32,852 nucleotides of DNA from the NCBI GenBank assembly GCA_009775125.1, contig VSPD01000033.1, positions 1 to 32,852 on the forward strand. Direction: 5' to 3'. Shown piece after piece: positions 1-8,489 of this stretch. The stretch is from Muribaculaceae bacterium (lineage in GTDB: Bacteria; Bacteroidota; Bacteroidia; Bacteroidales; Muribaculaceae). The position numbers were made by a program, and so were the translations under genes. The notes beneath the pieces are model-generated. The model was not told the origin of the DNA, did no database searches, and saw only the letters and a list, made by a program, of their open reading frames with translations. The first letter of the stretch is position 1; each line of letters opens with the position of its first letter.

Positions 1-409
1 GAGATAAGTATATGTAAGACAATAACGTTTGAAAATGGATTTCATTGCATTAATTCTTTAATAAAACATACTTAATTGGTTTATATTATGTGTATTTTAG
101 TCAGTATCCTTATTCCGGATTGGATTTGGGTATTTTTGCCGACAAATATACATATTTTTATTCGATAAATTTATATATTTTAATATTTTCATACTTTTTT
201 ATTTAAATATTCACACTTTTATCCACCTTTTTCACCATTGTTTTAATATTTTAAATATAGTTGGTTTCCGTCCATTTTGGTTTGTTTACTGTGTTTCTTG
301 CAGTTTTCAAACCTTTTTTGAACTATTTTAAACCCCTGTTGACGCTTTCAAACATAATTTTGCCTCCGTAAATTATTCATGACTCCCGACCATCACATTT
401 TCTTATATC
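1..409. other. AT-rich upstream region without a gene
   Basis: This stretch is strongly AT-rich, with many runs of T and A, and contrasts with the GC-rich genes that follow. I see no convincing open reading frame, RNA gene or repeat in it. It most likely holds the control region of the sugar-utilisation locus that starts at 410; a candidate -7 promoter element is listed separately. Confidence 0.6.
355..362 (+). promoter_or_regulatory. Candidate Bacteroidetes -7 promoter element for the amino-sugar locus
   Basis: The sequence TAATTTTG fits the Bacteroidetes -7 consensus TAnnTTTG and lies 47 bases before the kinase start codon. The expected -33 TTTG about 19-20 bases upstream is not clear: a TTG at 339-341 is only 13 bases away. 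The call rests on the -7 match and its position alone. Confidence 0.4.
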
Positions 410-1405
410 ATGGAATCTTTTCTCGGAATTGACTTAGGCGGCACAAAATTGCTTATCGGCGAAGTGGACCGCGAAGGAAACATCCTCAACTTCAAAAAAT
501 ACTACCACGGCTTCTTCAACCAACGCGACGCCGTAGGTATCATAAATAATTGTCTCGACGATTATATCGAAACTGTCGGATGGTATTCCGGACACCGCCC
601 CGTGGCAATGGGCGTAGGCGTAGTCGGACGCGTCGACTCCGAAAACGGCATATGGCTCCAGATCGACCCCACCCGCACTATCGAAATCGACCTCGCAAAC
701 ATCCTGTCGGGCAAATTCGACATGCCTTGCACCGTCGACAACGACGTAAAGAGCGCCACTCACGCCGAAACGACATGGGGCTTCGGCCAATTCACCGACA
801 ACTTCATATATATTAATGTCGGCACCGGCATAGCCGTAGGCTCGGTCGTAAACGGCACCATGATTCGCGGCTCTCATTTCAACGCCGGCGAGGCCGGACA
901 CCTCAAAGTGGGTGTCAACGTAGGCGTGCAATGCGGATGCGGACGCACCGACTGCGTCGAGGCCATCGCTTCCGGACTCGGATTCGACAAATGCGCCCGC
1001 CTCCTCGCCCCGCAATTCTCCACCAACCTCCACATCCCCGACAAAGACGCACGTGTTTCCGTGGCCGAAGTCTACAACCTCGCCCTCCGCGGCGACAAAC
1101 TCTGCACCGTCCTGGTCGACAACGCCGCAGAAGCCATCGCAAACCTTATCATGAACATGGTGCGCGTCTTCGACCCCGACACCGTGGTGCTCGGCGGCGG
1201 CGTAGTGTCCGACGGCTTCCTCCTCGGACACATCAAAAAATATCTCCACCCCACCACAATGCGTTTCGTAACCAACGGAGTGGTCCTCACCAAACTCAAC
1301 CCCGATTTCATCGGCCTGCTCGGAGCCGCATCCGTGGCTATGGCCAAACACGACGAATCCAAACTTCAAAACGAGGAAAAAGAAAATGATTACGTTAACG
1401 CATAA
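410..1405 (+). CDS. nagK: ROK-family sugar kinase, probably N-acetylglucosamine kinase
   Basis: A 331-residue ROK (repressor, ORF, kinase) family protein that would phosphorylate a hexose or amino sugar with ATP in the cytoplasm. The N-terminal phosphate-binding motif DLGGTK is at about residues 8-13. The catalytic Asp of the DNDVK motif is D112. The zinc site is GHLKVG (H164) followed by CGCGRTDCVE (C175, C177, C182), the usual CxCGxxGCxE signature with D in place of one G. There is no N-terminal helix-turn-helix, so this is a kinase and not a ROK repressor. The gene overlaps the NagB-type gene by 20 bases and stands upstream of a FucP/NagP-like permease and a GH18 enzyme, so GlcNAc is the likely substrate; glucose or ManNAc remain possible. 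Confidence 0.85.
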   Translation: MESFLGIDLGGTKLLIGEVDREGNILNFKKYYHGFFNQRDAVGIINNCLDDYIETVGWYSGHRPVAMGVGVVGRVDSENGIWLQIDPTRTIEIDLANILSGKFDMPCTVDNDVKSATHAETTWGFGQFTDNFIYINVGTGIAVGSVVNGTMIRGSHFNAGEAGHLKVGVNVGVQCGCGRTDCVEAIASGLGFDKCARLLAPQFSTNLHIPDKDARVSVAEVYNLALRGDKLCTVLVDNAAEAIANLIMNMVRVFDPDTVVLGGGVVSDGFLLGHIKKYLHPTTMRFVTNGVVLTKLNPDFIGLLGAASVAMAKHDESKLQNEEKENDYVNA

Positions 1406-2117
1406 TATCGAGTCATTCGACTCCTTGGCCGCCGACCGCATCGTAAGGCAAATCATCAACAAGCCCGACTCCGTAATCGGACTCTCCACCGGCCGCACCA
1501 CCGGAGCGATGCACCGCATCCTCGCCTCTCGCATCGTCGACGAAGACATCGACGTGTCTCGCGTCACTTTCTTCGGCCTCGACGAGGTAACAGGCGTCGA
1601 CCCCACATTCCCCGGAGCTTGCGTGGCCATGCTCAAAAATGAACTCATTGATAAAATAGGTTATAAAGATTGTGATTTTTTGATGCTCCCTACCTCTTCG
1701 CTCGATTTCGCCGGTTCTTGCCGTGAATTCGCCGACGAGTTGAAGAGCAGGGGCGGCATCGACTTTCTCGTCCTCGGACTCGGCGAGAACGGTCATCTCG
1801 GTTTCAACCAGCCAGGCTCGCCATTCGGCTGCACTGCGCGTGTCACCGACATGGACCCCGCGCTTTACTCTCGCCTATGCGCCGAATCCGGACGCACCGG
1901 CCTCCGTGGAGCCACACTCGGCATCAAGGACATAATGCACGCCCGCCACATCCTCCTTGTGGCCAAAGGAGCCAACAAGACTCAAATAGCCGCACAAATG
2001 CTCCTCGGACCCGTCACCGAAGACCTGCCCGCATCGGTGCTCCAGCTCCACCCCTCGGTCGAATTTCTCTTCGACGCCGACGCGGCGGCTCTTATTCCGG
2101 ATAATTCTATCTGCTAA
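1386..2117 (+). CDS. nagB: Glucosamine-6-phosphate deaminase family protein (NagB-like)
   Basis: A 243-residue NagB/6-phosphogluconolactonase-family protein, expected to convert glucosamine-6-phosphate to fructose-6-phosphate and ammonia. Its length fits the short, Bacillus-type NagB. Visible motifs are the phosphate loop GLSTGRTTG (residues 32-40), FFGLDEV with catalytic Asp D66, and GLGENGHLGFNQPG (131-144) with H137. N135 replaces the Asp of E. coli NagB, as I recall also for B. subtilis NagB. Q142 stands where the family usually has a catalytic Glu (FNEPG), which is unusual. The ATG lies inside the end of the kinase gene, so the two are probably translationally coupled. The stop codon TAA is the first three bases of a palindromic repeat element. 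Galactosamine-6-phosphate isomerase is an alternative function. Confidence 0.8.
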   Translation: MITLTHNIESFDSLAADRIVRQIINKPDSVIGLSTGRTTGAMHRILASRIVDEDIDVSRVTFFGLDEVTGVDPTFPGACVAMLKNELIDKIGYKDCDFLMLPTSSLDFAGSCREFADELKSRGGIDFLVLGLGENGHLGFNQPGSPFGCTARVTDMDPALYSRLCAESGRTGLRGATLGIKDIMHARHILLVAKGANKTQIAAQMLLGPVTEDLPASVLQLHPSVEFLFDADAAALIPDNSIC

Positions 2118-2309
2118 GTAGATGTTAAAAATTAACAGACAATATATTCGAGATGATTTTTGAGGCGATTTCTTCCGAGGAGGAAGGAGCGTAGCGAGCT
2201 ACGTGACTGACGATGAGGGAGAAAGCGGCCAAAAAGCATCCGAAGATATGGCTGTTGAAATGAAACAACATATGCTTGTAAATATAAATTAATTTTTAAC
2301 ATCTACTTA
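2115..2309. repeat. MITE-like palindromic element with 21-bp perfect terminal inverted repeats
   Basis: The left end (2115-2135, beginning TAAGTAGATGTTAAAA) is the exact reverse complement of the right end (2289-2309). Inside, 2133-2175 pairs imperfectly with about 2216-2258, and the apex holds CGTAGC-GA-GCTACG (2190-2203). The whole element could fold into one long stem. About 30 bases between the inner stem and the right terminal repeat have no partner on the left. No transposase is encoded, so it resembles a MITE or a large REP-type element. It begins on the nagB stop codon and ends 18 bases before the permease start, so it lies within the presumed operon transcript. Confidence 0.8.
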
Positions 2310-2327
2310 ATCTCTGAAAAAAGCACA

Positions 2328-3617
2328 ATGAACCAAAATCCGACCCAAGCCCCGGCGCGCAACTACACCGGGCCATTCATCACCATGGTGTTCCTGTTCT
2401 TCATCGTAGGATTCCTCACCACGGCAAACACCCAGTTCCAGATTCCGCTCCAACAGACTTTCCTCGCCGGCGTCGACAATCTCAAAAACACGTTCTCGAC
2501 CATGATTATCTTCTCATGGTTCCTCGCCTACCCCATTTGCGGCGGCACAGGCTCACGATGGATTTCTCGCTACGGCTACAAGGGCGCCCTCCTGCTCTCG
2601 CTCCTTGTCATGGTGGTTGGCCTCGCCCTGTTCTTCACCTCCTCCCTTTTCACCGAGAAATTCCCCGACGCCACCCTCTCGTTAGGCACGGCAAGCATCC
2701 CCTGGGGCTTCTTCATTTTCCTGGCAGGCTCGTTTGTGCTCGGCGCATCGGTCACCATCCTCCAGGTCGTTGTCAACCCCTACCTCACGGCTTGCACAGT
2801 CCGGGGCACCCAGCCTATCCAGCGGCTCGCCATCGGAGGCTCGGCCAACTCTGTCGGCACCACCATCGCCCCCTACTTCGTCACCGGCGTGGTATTTGCA
2901 GGCCTCCCCATGTCTGAAATAAGCATCGACCAGCTCATGGTGCCGTTCCTCGGACTCATCGCCGTGGTGGCCGTGGTCTACGCATCGCTCTACTTCACTT
3001 CCCTCCCCGACATCGAAGGCACGCGCATCGACCGGTCCGAAGCCAATGCCGCAACCGACACCAACGTTTGGCGCCACCGCCATTTCCTCCTCGGCGTCGT
3101 TGCAATATTCTGCTATGTCGGAGCCGAAGTCTGCATCGGAGGCTCGGTCAATGTCTACGCCGAAAAACTCGGCTATTCCGAAACGCAATTCGTCCTTATG
3201 GTCACCATCTACTGGGGCCTCATGCTCATCGGACGCCTTTGCGGCTCCACGCTGTCGAAGATTTCTCCGCGCACACAGCTCATCGTCACCACCGCCTGCG
3301 CGGCCGTTCTCGTCGCCCTCGCCGTCATATTCCAAAACCCCTGGCTGCTCGTAGCCGTAGGCCTTTTCCACTCTATCATGTGGGGAGCCATCTTCACCCT
3401 CTCGGTCTCCGGACTTGGCAAACTCACCTCCATTGCATCCGGCAAATTCATGATCGGCGTGTTCGGCGGCGCCCTCTTCCCCCTGCTCCAAGGCTTCCTC
3501 GCCGACTCTTTCGGCTCCTGGCGATTCACATGGCTCCTTGTCCTCGCTTGCGAGGCTGTGATGCTCTACTACGCCATCGCCGGCTCAAAAGTAAAATCTA
3601 TCCCTGAAAGCAAATGA
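2328..3617 (+). CDS. nagP: MFS sugar permease, FucP/NagP-like (FHS family)
   Basis: A 429-residue integral inner-membrane protein with about 12 hydrophobic segments. It resembles the fucose/glucose/galactose proton symporters of the FHS family, which includes NagP-type GlcNAc transporters. The first segment starts at about residue 15 (FITMVFLFFIVGFLTTANTQ). The motif FSWFLAYPICGGTGSRWISRYGYKG near residues 62-86 corresponds to the conserved loop after TM2. A second half begins near residue 240 after a charged loop (DIEGTRIDRSEAN). The neighbouring kinase, NagB and GH18 genes point to N-acetylglucosamine as substrate, but the sequence alone cannot fix this. The stop codon overlaps the next start in an ATGA arrangement, so translation of the GH18 gene is probably coupled. 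Confidence 0.8.
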   Translation: MNQNPTQAPARNYTGPFITMVFLFFIVGFLTTANTQFQIPLQQTFLAGVDNLKNTFSTMIIFSWFLAYPICGGTGSRWISRYGYKGALLLSLLVMVVGLALFFTSSLFTEKFPDATLSLGTASIPWGFFIFLAGSFVLGASVTILQVVVNPYLTACTVRGTQPIQRLAIGGSANSVGTTIAPYFVTGVVFAGLPMSEISIDQLMVPFLGLIAVVAVVYASLYFTSLPDIEGTRIDRSEANAATDTNVWRHRHFLLGVVAIFCYVGAEVCIGGSVNVYAEKLGYSETQFVLMVTIYWGLMLIGRLCGSTLSKISPRTQLIVTTACAAVLVALAVIFQNPWLLVAVGLFHSIMWGAIFTLSVSGLGKLTSIASGKFMIGVFGGALFPLLQGFLADSFGSWRFTWLLVLACEAVMLYYAIAGSKVKSIPESK

Positions 3618-5305
3618 ATATCCTGAAAAAAATAATCCTGGCTTCCGCCGCCCTCCTCGCCTGCGCTTTTTCTGCAAACGCTGCCGAAGCGAAAGCCCCC
3701 GAAAAAGTGGTTGTGGCCTACGTCACTTCATGGACCGACGAAATCCCCGACCCCTCCCACATGACTCATATCAACTACGCGTTCGGCCACGTCAACGACT
3801 CTTTCAACGGTGTGCGCGTCGACAACCCCGACCGTCTGCGCTCTATCGTCGCGCTCAAAAAACAAAATCCCGCGCTCAAAGTCCTCGTTTCTGTCGGCGG
3901 ATGGGGCTCGGGCCGATTCTCGGAAATGGCGGCTGATCCCAAAAACCGCAAGGCTTTCGCCAATTCATGCAAAAAGCTCGTAAAGGATTTCAACCTCGAC
4001 GGCATCGACATCGACTGGGAATACCCCACTTCTTCCGCTGCCGGCATCTCATCCTCTCCGGCCGACACCGACAATTTCTCCGCTCTCATGCACGACCTGC
4101 GCAAGGCCCTCGGCAAAAATAAGATTCTGTCTCTCGCCACTATCGCTTCCGGCGAATACATCGACTTCCCCGCCTTTATCGATGTTGTCGACCTCGTCAA
4201 CACCATGACCTACGACATGGGCAACCCGCCCTACCTCCACAACGGCCTTTTCCCCTCGGAAAACACCCGCTGGATGTCGTCCGACCAAGGCGTAAAAGCC
4301 CACCTCGCAAAAGGCGTTCCCGCCGAAAAACTCGTCATGGGCGTGCCCTTCTACGGCCGTGGCCACCGTCAGGCCATGCGCGACCATCGCGGAATCCACC
4401 GTTGGGACTCCAAGGCCATGACTCCCTACGTAGCCCTCGCCGACTCTCTTGCTTTCGGATACGAGAATGTCCGCTCTATGAGCCACAAATGCCGCTATAT
4501 CAACGAAAACAATCTCCGTGGCGCCATGTACTGGGACTATGCCTCCGACGGCATCACTCACAAACTCGCCAACACTGTCAAGAATATGATTCTCGACGGC
4601 CGCGACTTCAACTCCGGCACACGTCGCGTCGTTATCCTCTCCGAAAACGCCGGCCAGCACAAGCCTTTCGTCGACGCGGCTATTAAATGGCTCATCGATG
4701 AATCCGCCCTCTGGAACATGCAGATTCAAATATTCACAAACGCCAACTACCTCGCCGACAAAAACCTTATCGACAGCACCGACCTCATAATCCAACTCGA
4801 CTTCCCGCCCTACACCTGGAACGAACAGGCAAAAGCCAACTTCATCGAATACATCAACGAAGGCCACGGCGCCTGGATCGGCTTCCATCACGCAACCCTC
4901 CTCGGCGACTTCGACGGATGGCCAATGTGGAACTGGTTCTCCGACTTCATGGGAGGAATCACTTTCAAAAACTACATCGCCCCCCTCGCCGACGGCACTG
5001 TCAATGTCGAAGCCCCCGCTCACCCCGTCATGGACGGCGTAGCACCCTCCTTCGTCCTCGCCGACGACGAATGGTACACCTACGACCGCTCTCCCCGCCC
5101 CAATGTCGACGTTATCGCCTCTGTCGACGAAAGCACCTACTCTCCGGCTTCCGACGTCAAGATGGGCGACCACCCCGTCGTTTGGTCAAACCCCGACGTA
5201 AAAGCCAAAAATGTCTACTTCCAGATGGGACACTCGCCCCGCCTGTTCGACTCCCCCGACTTCTGCCGCATGTTCCGCAACGCCCTCGAATGGGCCCTCT
5301 ATTAA
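3614..5305 (+). CDS. Secreted GH18 glycosidase fused to a ThuA-like domain
   Basis: A 563-residue exported protein. The signal peptide covers about residues 1-24 (NILKKIILASAALLACAFS, cleavage near ANA-AEA). A GH18 TIM barrel (about 30-330) shows the strand motif VLVSVGGWGSGRFS and the catalytic DGIDIDWE (D129, D132, D134, E136), intact for substrate-assisted hydrolysis of beta-1,4-GlcNAc linkages, as well as TMTYDMG. From about residue 337 (RRVVILSENAG) to the end the sequence looks like a ThuA/glutamine-amidotransferase-like domain, with GAWIGFHHATLL, HPVMDGV, DEWYTYD and NVYFQMGHS. The gene overlaps the permease stop by four bases and precedes susC. Chitin, chito-oligosaccharides or N-glycan cores are possible substrates; an ENGase-type activity is not excluded. 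The two-domain combination is the unusual point. Confidence 0.85.
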   Translation: MNILKKIILASAALLACAFSANAAEAKAPEKVVVAYVTSWTDEIPDPSHMTHINYAFGHVNDSFNGVRVDNPDRLRSIVALKKQNPALKVLVSVGGWGSGRFSEMAADPKNRKAFANSCKKLVKDFNLDGIDIDWEYPTSSAAGISSSPADTDNFSALMHDLRKALGKNKILSLATIASGEYIDFPAFIDVVDLVNTMTYDMGNPPYLHNGLFPSENTRWMSSDQGVKAHLAKGVPAEKLVMGVPFYGRGHRQAMRDHRGIHRWDSKAMTPYVALADSLAFGYENVRSMSHKCRYINENNLRGAMYWDYASDGITHKLANTVKNMILDGRDFNSGTRRVVILSENAGQHKPFVDAAIKWLIDESALWNMQIQIFTNANYLADKNLIDSTDLIIQLDFPPYTWNEQAKANFIEYINEGHGAWIGFHHATLLGDFDGWPMWNWFSDFMGGITFKNYIAPLADGTVNVEAPAHPVMDGVAPSFVLADDEWYTYDRSPRPNVDVIASVDESTYSPASDVKMGDHPVVWSNPDVKAKNVYFQMGHSPRLFDSPDFCRMFRNALEWALY

Positions 5306-5350
5306 TCACATTAAACTTCATAACTAATCCTTAATACTTAATTAATCCCC

Positions 5351-8300
5351 ATGTTAAAACGATTGCTTCTTGCTCTGTGCGCTATCCTGTGCGCATTGCC
5401 GGGCCTCGCCCGGGAAATCACTGTCGGCGGCATTGTCTCCGACTCTGAGTCCGAACCTCTTATCGGCGTCTCTGTCGCTGTAAAAGGCACCACAAAAGCT
5501 GTTGTAACCGACATCAACGGCCACTATGCCATCGCTTGCGAGGCCGGAAACACACTCGTATTCTCCTATGTTGGATGCCAGCCTCAGGAAATCAAGGTAT
5601 CCAACGACACCAACGCTCTCAATGTCACTCTTTCCGAAAACGCCGCCGCCCTCAACGAAGTGGTAGTAGTAGGTTACGGCGTCCAGAAAAAATCCGTAAT
5701 GTCTTCTGCCGTGAGCCGCGTCTCTGCCGACGACCTCGACCGTGGCAACCCCACCAACATCCAGAACGCCCTCAAAGGCAAAGTCTCCGGCGTGCAGATC
5801 ATCTCCAACTCGGGCCAGCCCGGCTCCGACTCCAAAATCCGCATCCGCGGTATCGGCACAACCAACGACTCCGACCCCCTCTACATCGTCGACGGCATGC
5901 CCTCCGAAGAAGGCATCAACCACCTCAACCCCTCCGACATCGAATCCATCGAAATCCTCAAGGATGCCGCCTCTGCCGCTATCTACGGTTCACGCGGCGC
6001 CAACGGCGTTGTCCTCGTCACCACTAAAAAAGGCCAGAAAGGCCGCGCGACGGTCAACTACGAGTTCACCTACGGTATCCAGAATCCCTCCAAAAAGGTC
6101 GAATTCCTCAACGCCGCCGAATACAAGACCATCATGACCGAAATGGCCGCCGTCAACAACATCGACCCCTACCCCATCGTCGGCAACTACGACACCGACT
6201 GGCAGGAAGTGCTCCAAAACAAAAACGCGCCTATCATGAACCACAAGGTTTCCGTTTCCGGCGGCAACGACAACCAGACCTACTACCTCTCGTTCGGATA
6301 CGTCAATCAGGAAGGTATCTACGCAAAAGGTCACTCCAACTACGAACGCTATAACGCTCGCGTCAACTACAACAACGTATTCTACGAAAACCAAAACCGC
6401 TCCTGGCTCTCGAAAATCACTTTCGGCACCAACATCACCTACTCCAAGTCGAAAAAAACCGGTACATCCATCGGCAACTCCGAAGGCGGCGGCCTCATCG
6501 CTTCGATGAACATGCTTCCCCCCACCGAGCCTGTATACCAGACCGACCCCGACGTACTCGCTTCCTACGACACTTTCTTCCCCAACCGCGTCATCGCCCC
6601 CAACGGCCTCGACTACAACATCATCGACATGCGCGAGATCTGCAACCCTCTCGCCGCAATGCAGGTAAGCCACAACCAGGAGACAACCCCCCAGAACTTC
6701 GGCGCTAACCTCTCGCTCGACTTCGACGTATGGCATAACATCAAGTTCCGCACCACCTACAACAACGACTGGGTATTCAACGAAATCAAAGGCGTAACTC
6801 CCGTCTACCAGCTCAACACCACCCAAAAGAACGAGACGTCTTCCGTCTACGACGCCAAGCGCACTTCCCACCACTGGCAGTGGGAAAACATCCTCTCATG
6901 GAACGAGACTTTCGGCCTTCACAACGTTGGCGCCCTCGTCGGTACCTCCATGTCGTCCTACCACTACTCCAACCTCGAGGCCAACGACTACGACCTCCTC
7001 GTCGTATCCATGGACAAAGCCTACGTCGACACAGCCACCGCCGCCGAAGAGCTCTCCAAAGTATGGGGCGGAGCACGCGACCACCGCATGGGGTCTTTCT
7101 TCGCTCGCGCCAACTATAACTACGACGAACGCTACCTCGCCGAATTCGTAGTCCGCCGCGACGGCTCGTCCAACTTCTCACGCAAACACCAGTACGCCAC
7201 CTTCCCCTCCGTATCCGCAGGCTGGGTATTCACACGCGAAAAATTCTGGAACGTCCCCGACTGGTTCACATTCGGTAAACTCCGCGCATCTTGGGGCCGC
7301 AACGGCAACGAACGCATCGGCTCTTTCGCCTACACCACCATGATGCAGCAAGGCCACAACGCCGTTATCGCCGGTCAAGTCGTCACCGGCATGCTCCCCA
7401 AAGGCTACGCCAACGCCGACCTCCAATGGGAAACTTCCGAGCAATGGGACCTCGGCCTCGACCTCCGCTTCTTCAACTCCGCCCTCACTTTCTCCGTCGA
7501 CTGGTTCTCCAAGAAAACCAAAGACATGCTCCTGTGGAAACCCATCCCCCTCTACACTTCTTACTCGGGCATGACCGTCAACGGCGGCACTGTCGACAAC
7601 CACGGCGTCGAATTCGAACTCTCCTACAAGGTTAAAGCCGGCGAAGTCAACCTCGGTTTCAGCGGCAACGCATCCTGGATTAAAAACAAAGTCACCGACA
7701 ACGGCCCCGACATGACCGGCCTCGACCAGCTCGGCGGCGGCATGGGCGGCACCATCACCTGGATTCAAAACGGACGCCCCTACGGTTTCTTCTACGGATA
7801 CAAAACCGACGGCATCTTCCAGAACCAGGCCGAAATCGACAACTACAAATCTGCCGACGGAACACTAATCCAGCCCAACGCCAAGCCCGGCGACCTCCGC
7901 TTCGTCGACATCGACGGCGAAGGCGGCCTCACCGCCAACGACCGCACTCTCATCGGCAACCCCAACCCCGACTGGGTCTACGGCTTCACCATCAACGCCG
8001 ACTGGCGCGACTTCGACTTCTCAGCATTCTTCCAAGGCTCGATCGGCAACGACATCTACAAACTCTACCGCCGCTCCAACGCCACCTACGGCAACTGGGA
8101 AAAGAAATGGCTCAACCGCTGGCACGGCGAAGGCACATCCAACACCGTTCCCCAACTCGGCAACATCGAGAATAACTACCAGATCTCCGACTTCTTCGTC
8201 GAAGACGGCTCCTACCTCCGCCTCAAAGTCCTCCAGATCGGATACTCGATGCCCCGCACCCTCCTCTCCAAAGTCGGCATAAAAGGCCTCCGCTTCTTCC

Positions 8301-8434
8301 TCCAGGGCGAAAACCTCTTCACCATCACATCCTACACCGGCTACGACCCCGAAGTAGGCACACGCAACGGCCTCGACGGCGGCACCTACCCCCAGGCCCG
8401 CACCTACACCATCGGCGCCCACCTTACATTCTAA
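5351..8434 (+). CDS. susC: SusC/RagA-family TonB-dependent outer-membrane transporter
   Basis: A 1027-residue TonB-linked outer-membrane beta-barrel that imports oligosaccharides. The signal peptide is residues 1 to about 20 (MLKRLLLALCAILCALPGLA). It is followed by a carboxypeptidase-like regulatory domain (about 23-100: VGGIVSDSESEPLIGVSVAV). The segment NEVVVVGYGVQKKS leads into the plug domain, with the SusC signature IRIRGIGTTNDSDPLYIVDG and SIEILKDAASAAIYGSRGANGV. The rest is barrel, ending in YTIGAHLTF with a C-terminal Phe typical of outer-membrane proteins. Length and layout are normal for the family. It starts 45 bases after the GH18 gene and is followed by its SusD partner. Codon use is strongly biased to C-ending codons. 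Confidence 0.95.
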   Translation: MLKRLLLALCAILCALPGLAREITVGGIVSDSESEPLIGVSVAVKGTTKAVVTDINGHYAIACEAGNTLVFSYVGCQPQEIKVSNDTNALNVTLSENAAALNEVVVVGYGVQKKSVMSSAVSRVSADDLDRGNPTNIQNALKGKVSGVQIISNSGQPGSDSKIRIRGIGTTNDSDPLYIVDGMPSEEGINHLNPSDIESIEILKDAASAAIYGSRGANGVVLVTTKKGQKGRATVNYEFTYGIQNPSKKVEFLNAAEYKTIMTEMAAVNNIDPYPIVGNYDTDWQEVLQNKNAPIMNHKVSVSGGNDNQTYYLSFGYVNQEGIYAKGHSNYERYNARVNYNNVFYENQNRSWLSKITFGTNITYSKSKKTGTSIGNSEGGGLIASMNMLPPTEPVYQTDPDVLASYDTFFPNRVIAPNGLDYNIIDMREICNPLAAMQVSHNQETTPQNFGANLSLDFDVWHNIKFRTTYNNDWVFNEIKGVTPVYQLNTTQKNETSSVYDAKRTSHHWQWENILSWNETFGLHNVGALVGTSMSSYHYSNLEANDYDLLVVSMDKAYVDTATAAEELSKVWGGARDHRMGSFFARANYNYDERYLAEFVVRRDGSSNFSRKHQYATFPSVSAGWVFTREKFWNVPDWFTFGKLRASWGRNGNERIGSFAYTTMMQQGHNAVIAGQVVTGMLPKGYANADLQWETSEQWDLGLDLRFFNSALTFSVDWFSKKTKDMLLWKPIPLYTSYSGMTVNGGTVDNHGVEFELSYKVKAGEVNLGFSGNASWIKNKVTDNGPDMTGLDQLGGGMGGTITWIQNGRPYGFFYGYKTDGIFQNQAEIDNYKSADGTLIQPNAKPGDLRFVDIDGEGGLTANDRTLIGNPNPDWVYGFTINADWRDFDFSAFFQGSIGNDIYKLYRRSNATYGNWEKKWLNRWHGEGTSNTVPQLGNIENNYQISDFFVEDGSYLRLKVLQIGYSMPRTLLSKVGIKGLRFFLQGENLFTITSYTGYDPEVGTRNGLDGGTYPQARTYTIGAHLTF

Positions 8435-8438
8435 TCAA

Positions 8439-8474
8439 TTAAAGACCCTAATGTCCTTAATGACCTTAAAGTCC
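8439..8474 (+). repeat. 9-bp tandem array (TTAAAGNCC type), four units, before susD
   Basis: Four 9-base units run without gaps: TTAAAGACC, CTAATGTCC, TTAATGACC and TTAAAGTCC. The array lies between the susC stop and the susD start codon. The same repeat type is found before guaA (15296-15331) and before the PHP phosphatase gene (30590-30607). It contains two in-frame ATGs that could mislead a gene caller into extending susD upstream. Confidence 0.8.
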
Positions 8475-8489
8475 TTAAAACAAACTAAA

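Noticed and set aside
434..1648. 404-codon open frame on the minus strand across the kinase and nagB genes
   Set aside because: It is antisense to two clear enzyme genes, shows low-complexity Val/Gly/Asp-rich sequence typical of shadow frames in C-biased DNA, and matches no family.
4049..5173. 374-codon minus-strand open frame opposite the GH18 gene
   Set aside because: Shadow frame of a well-supported gene with an intact catalytic motif; the translated product is Val/Gly-rich without motifs.
8451..8489. Upstream start for susD
   Set aside because: The added residues are translated from the 9-bp repeat array and would bury the lipoprotein signal that begins at 8490.
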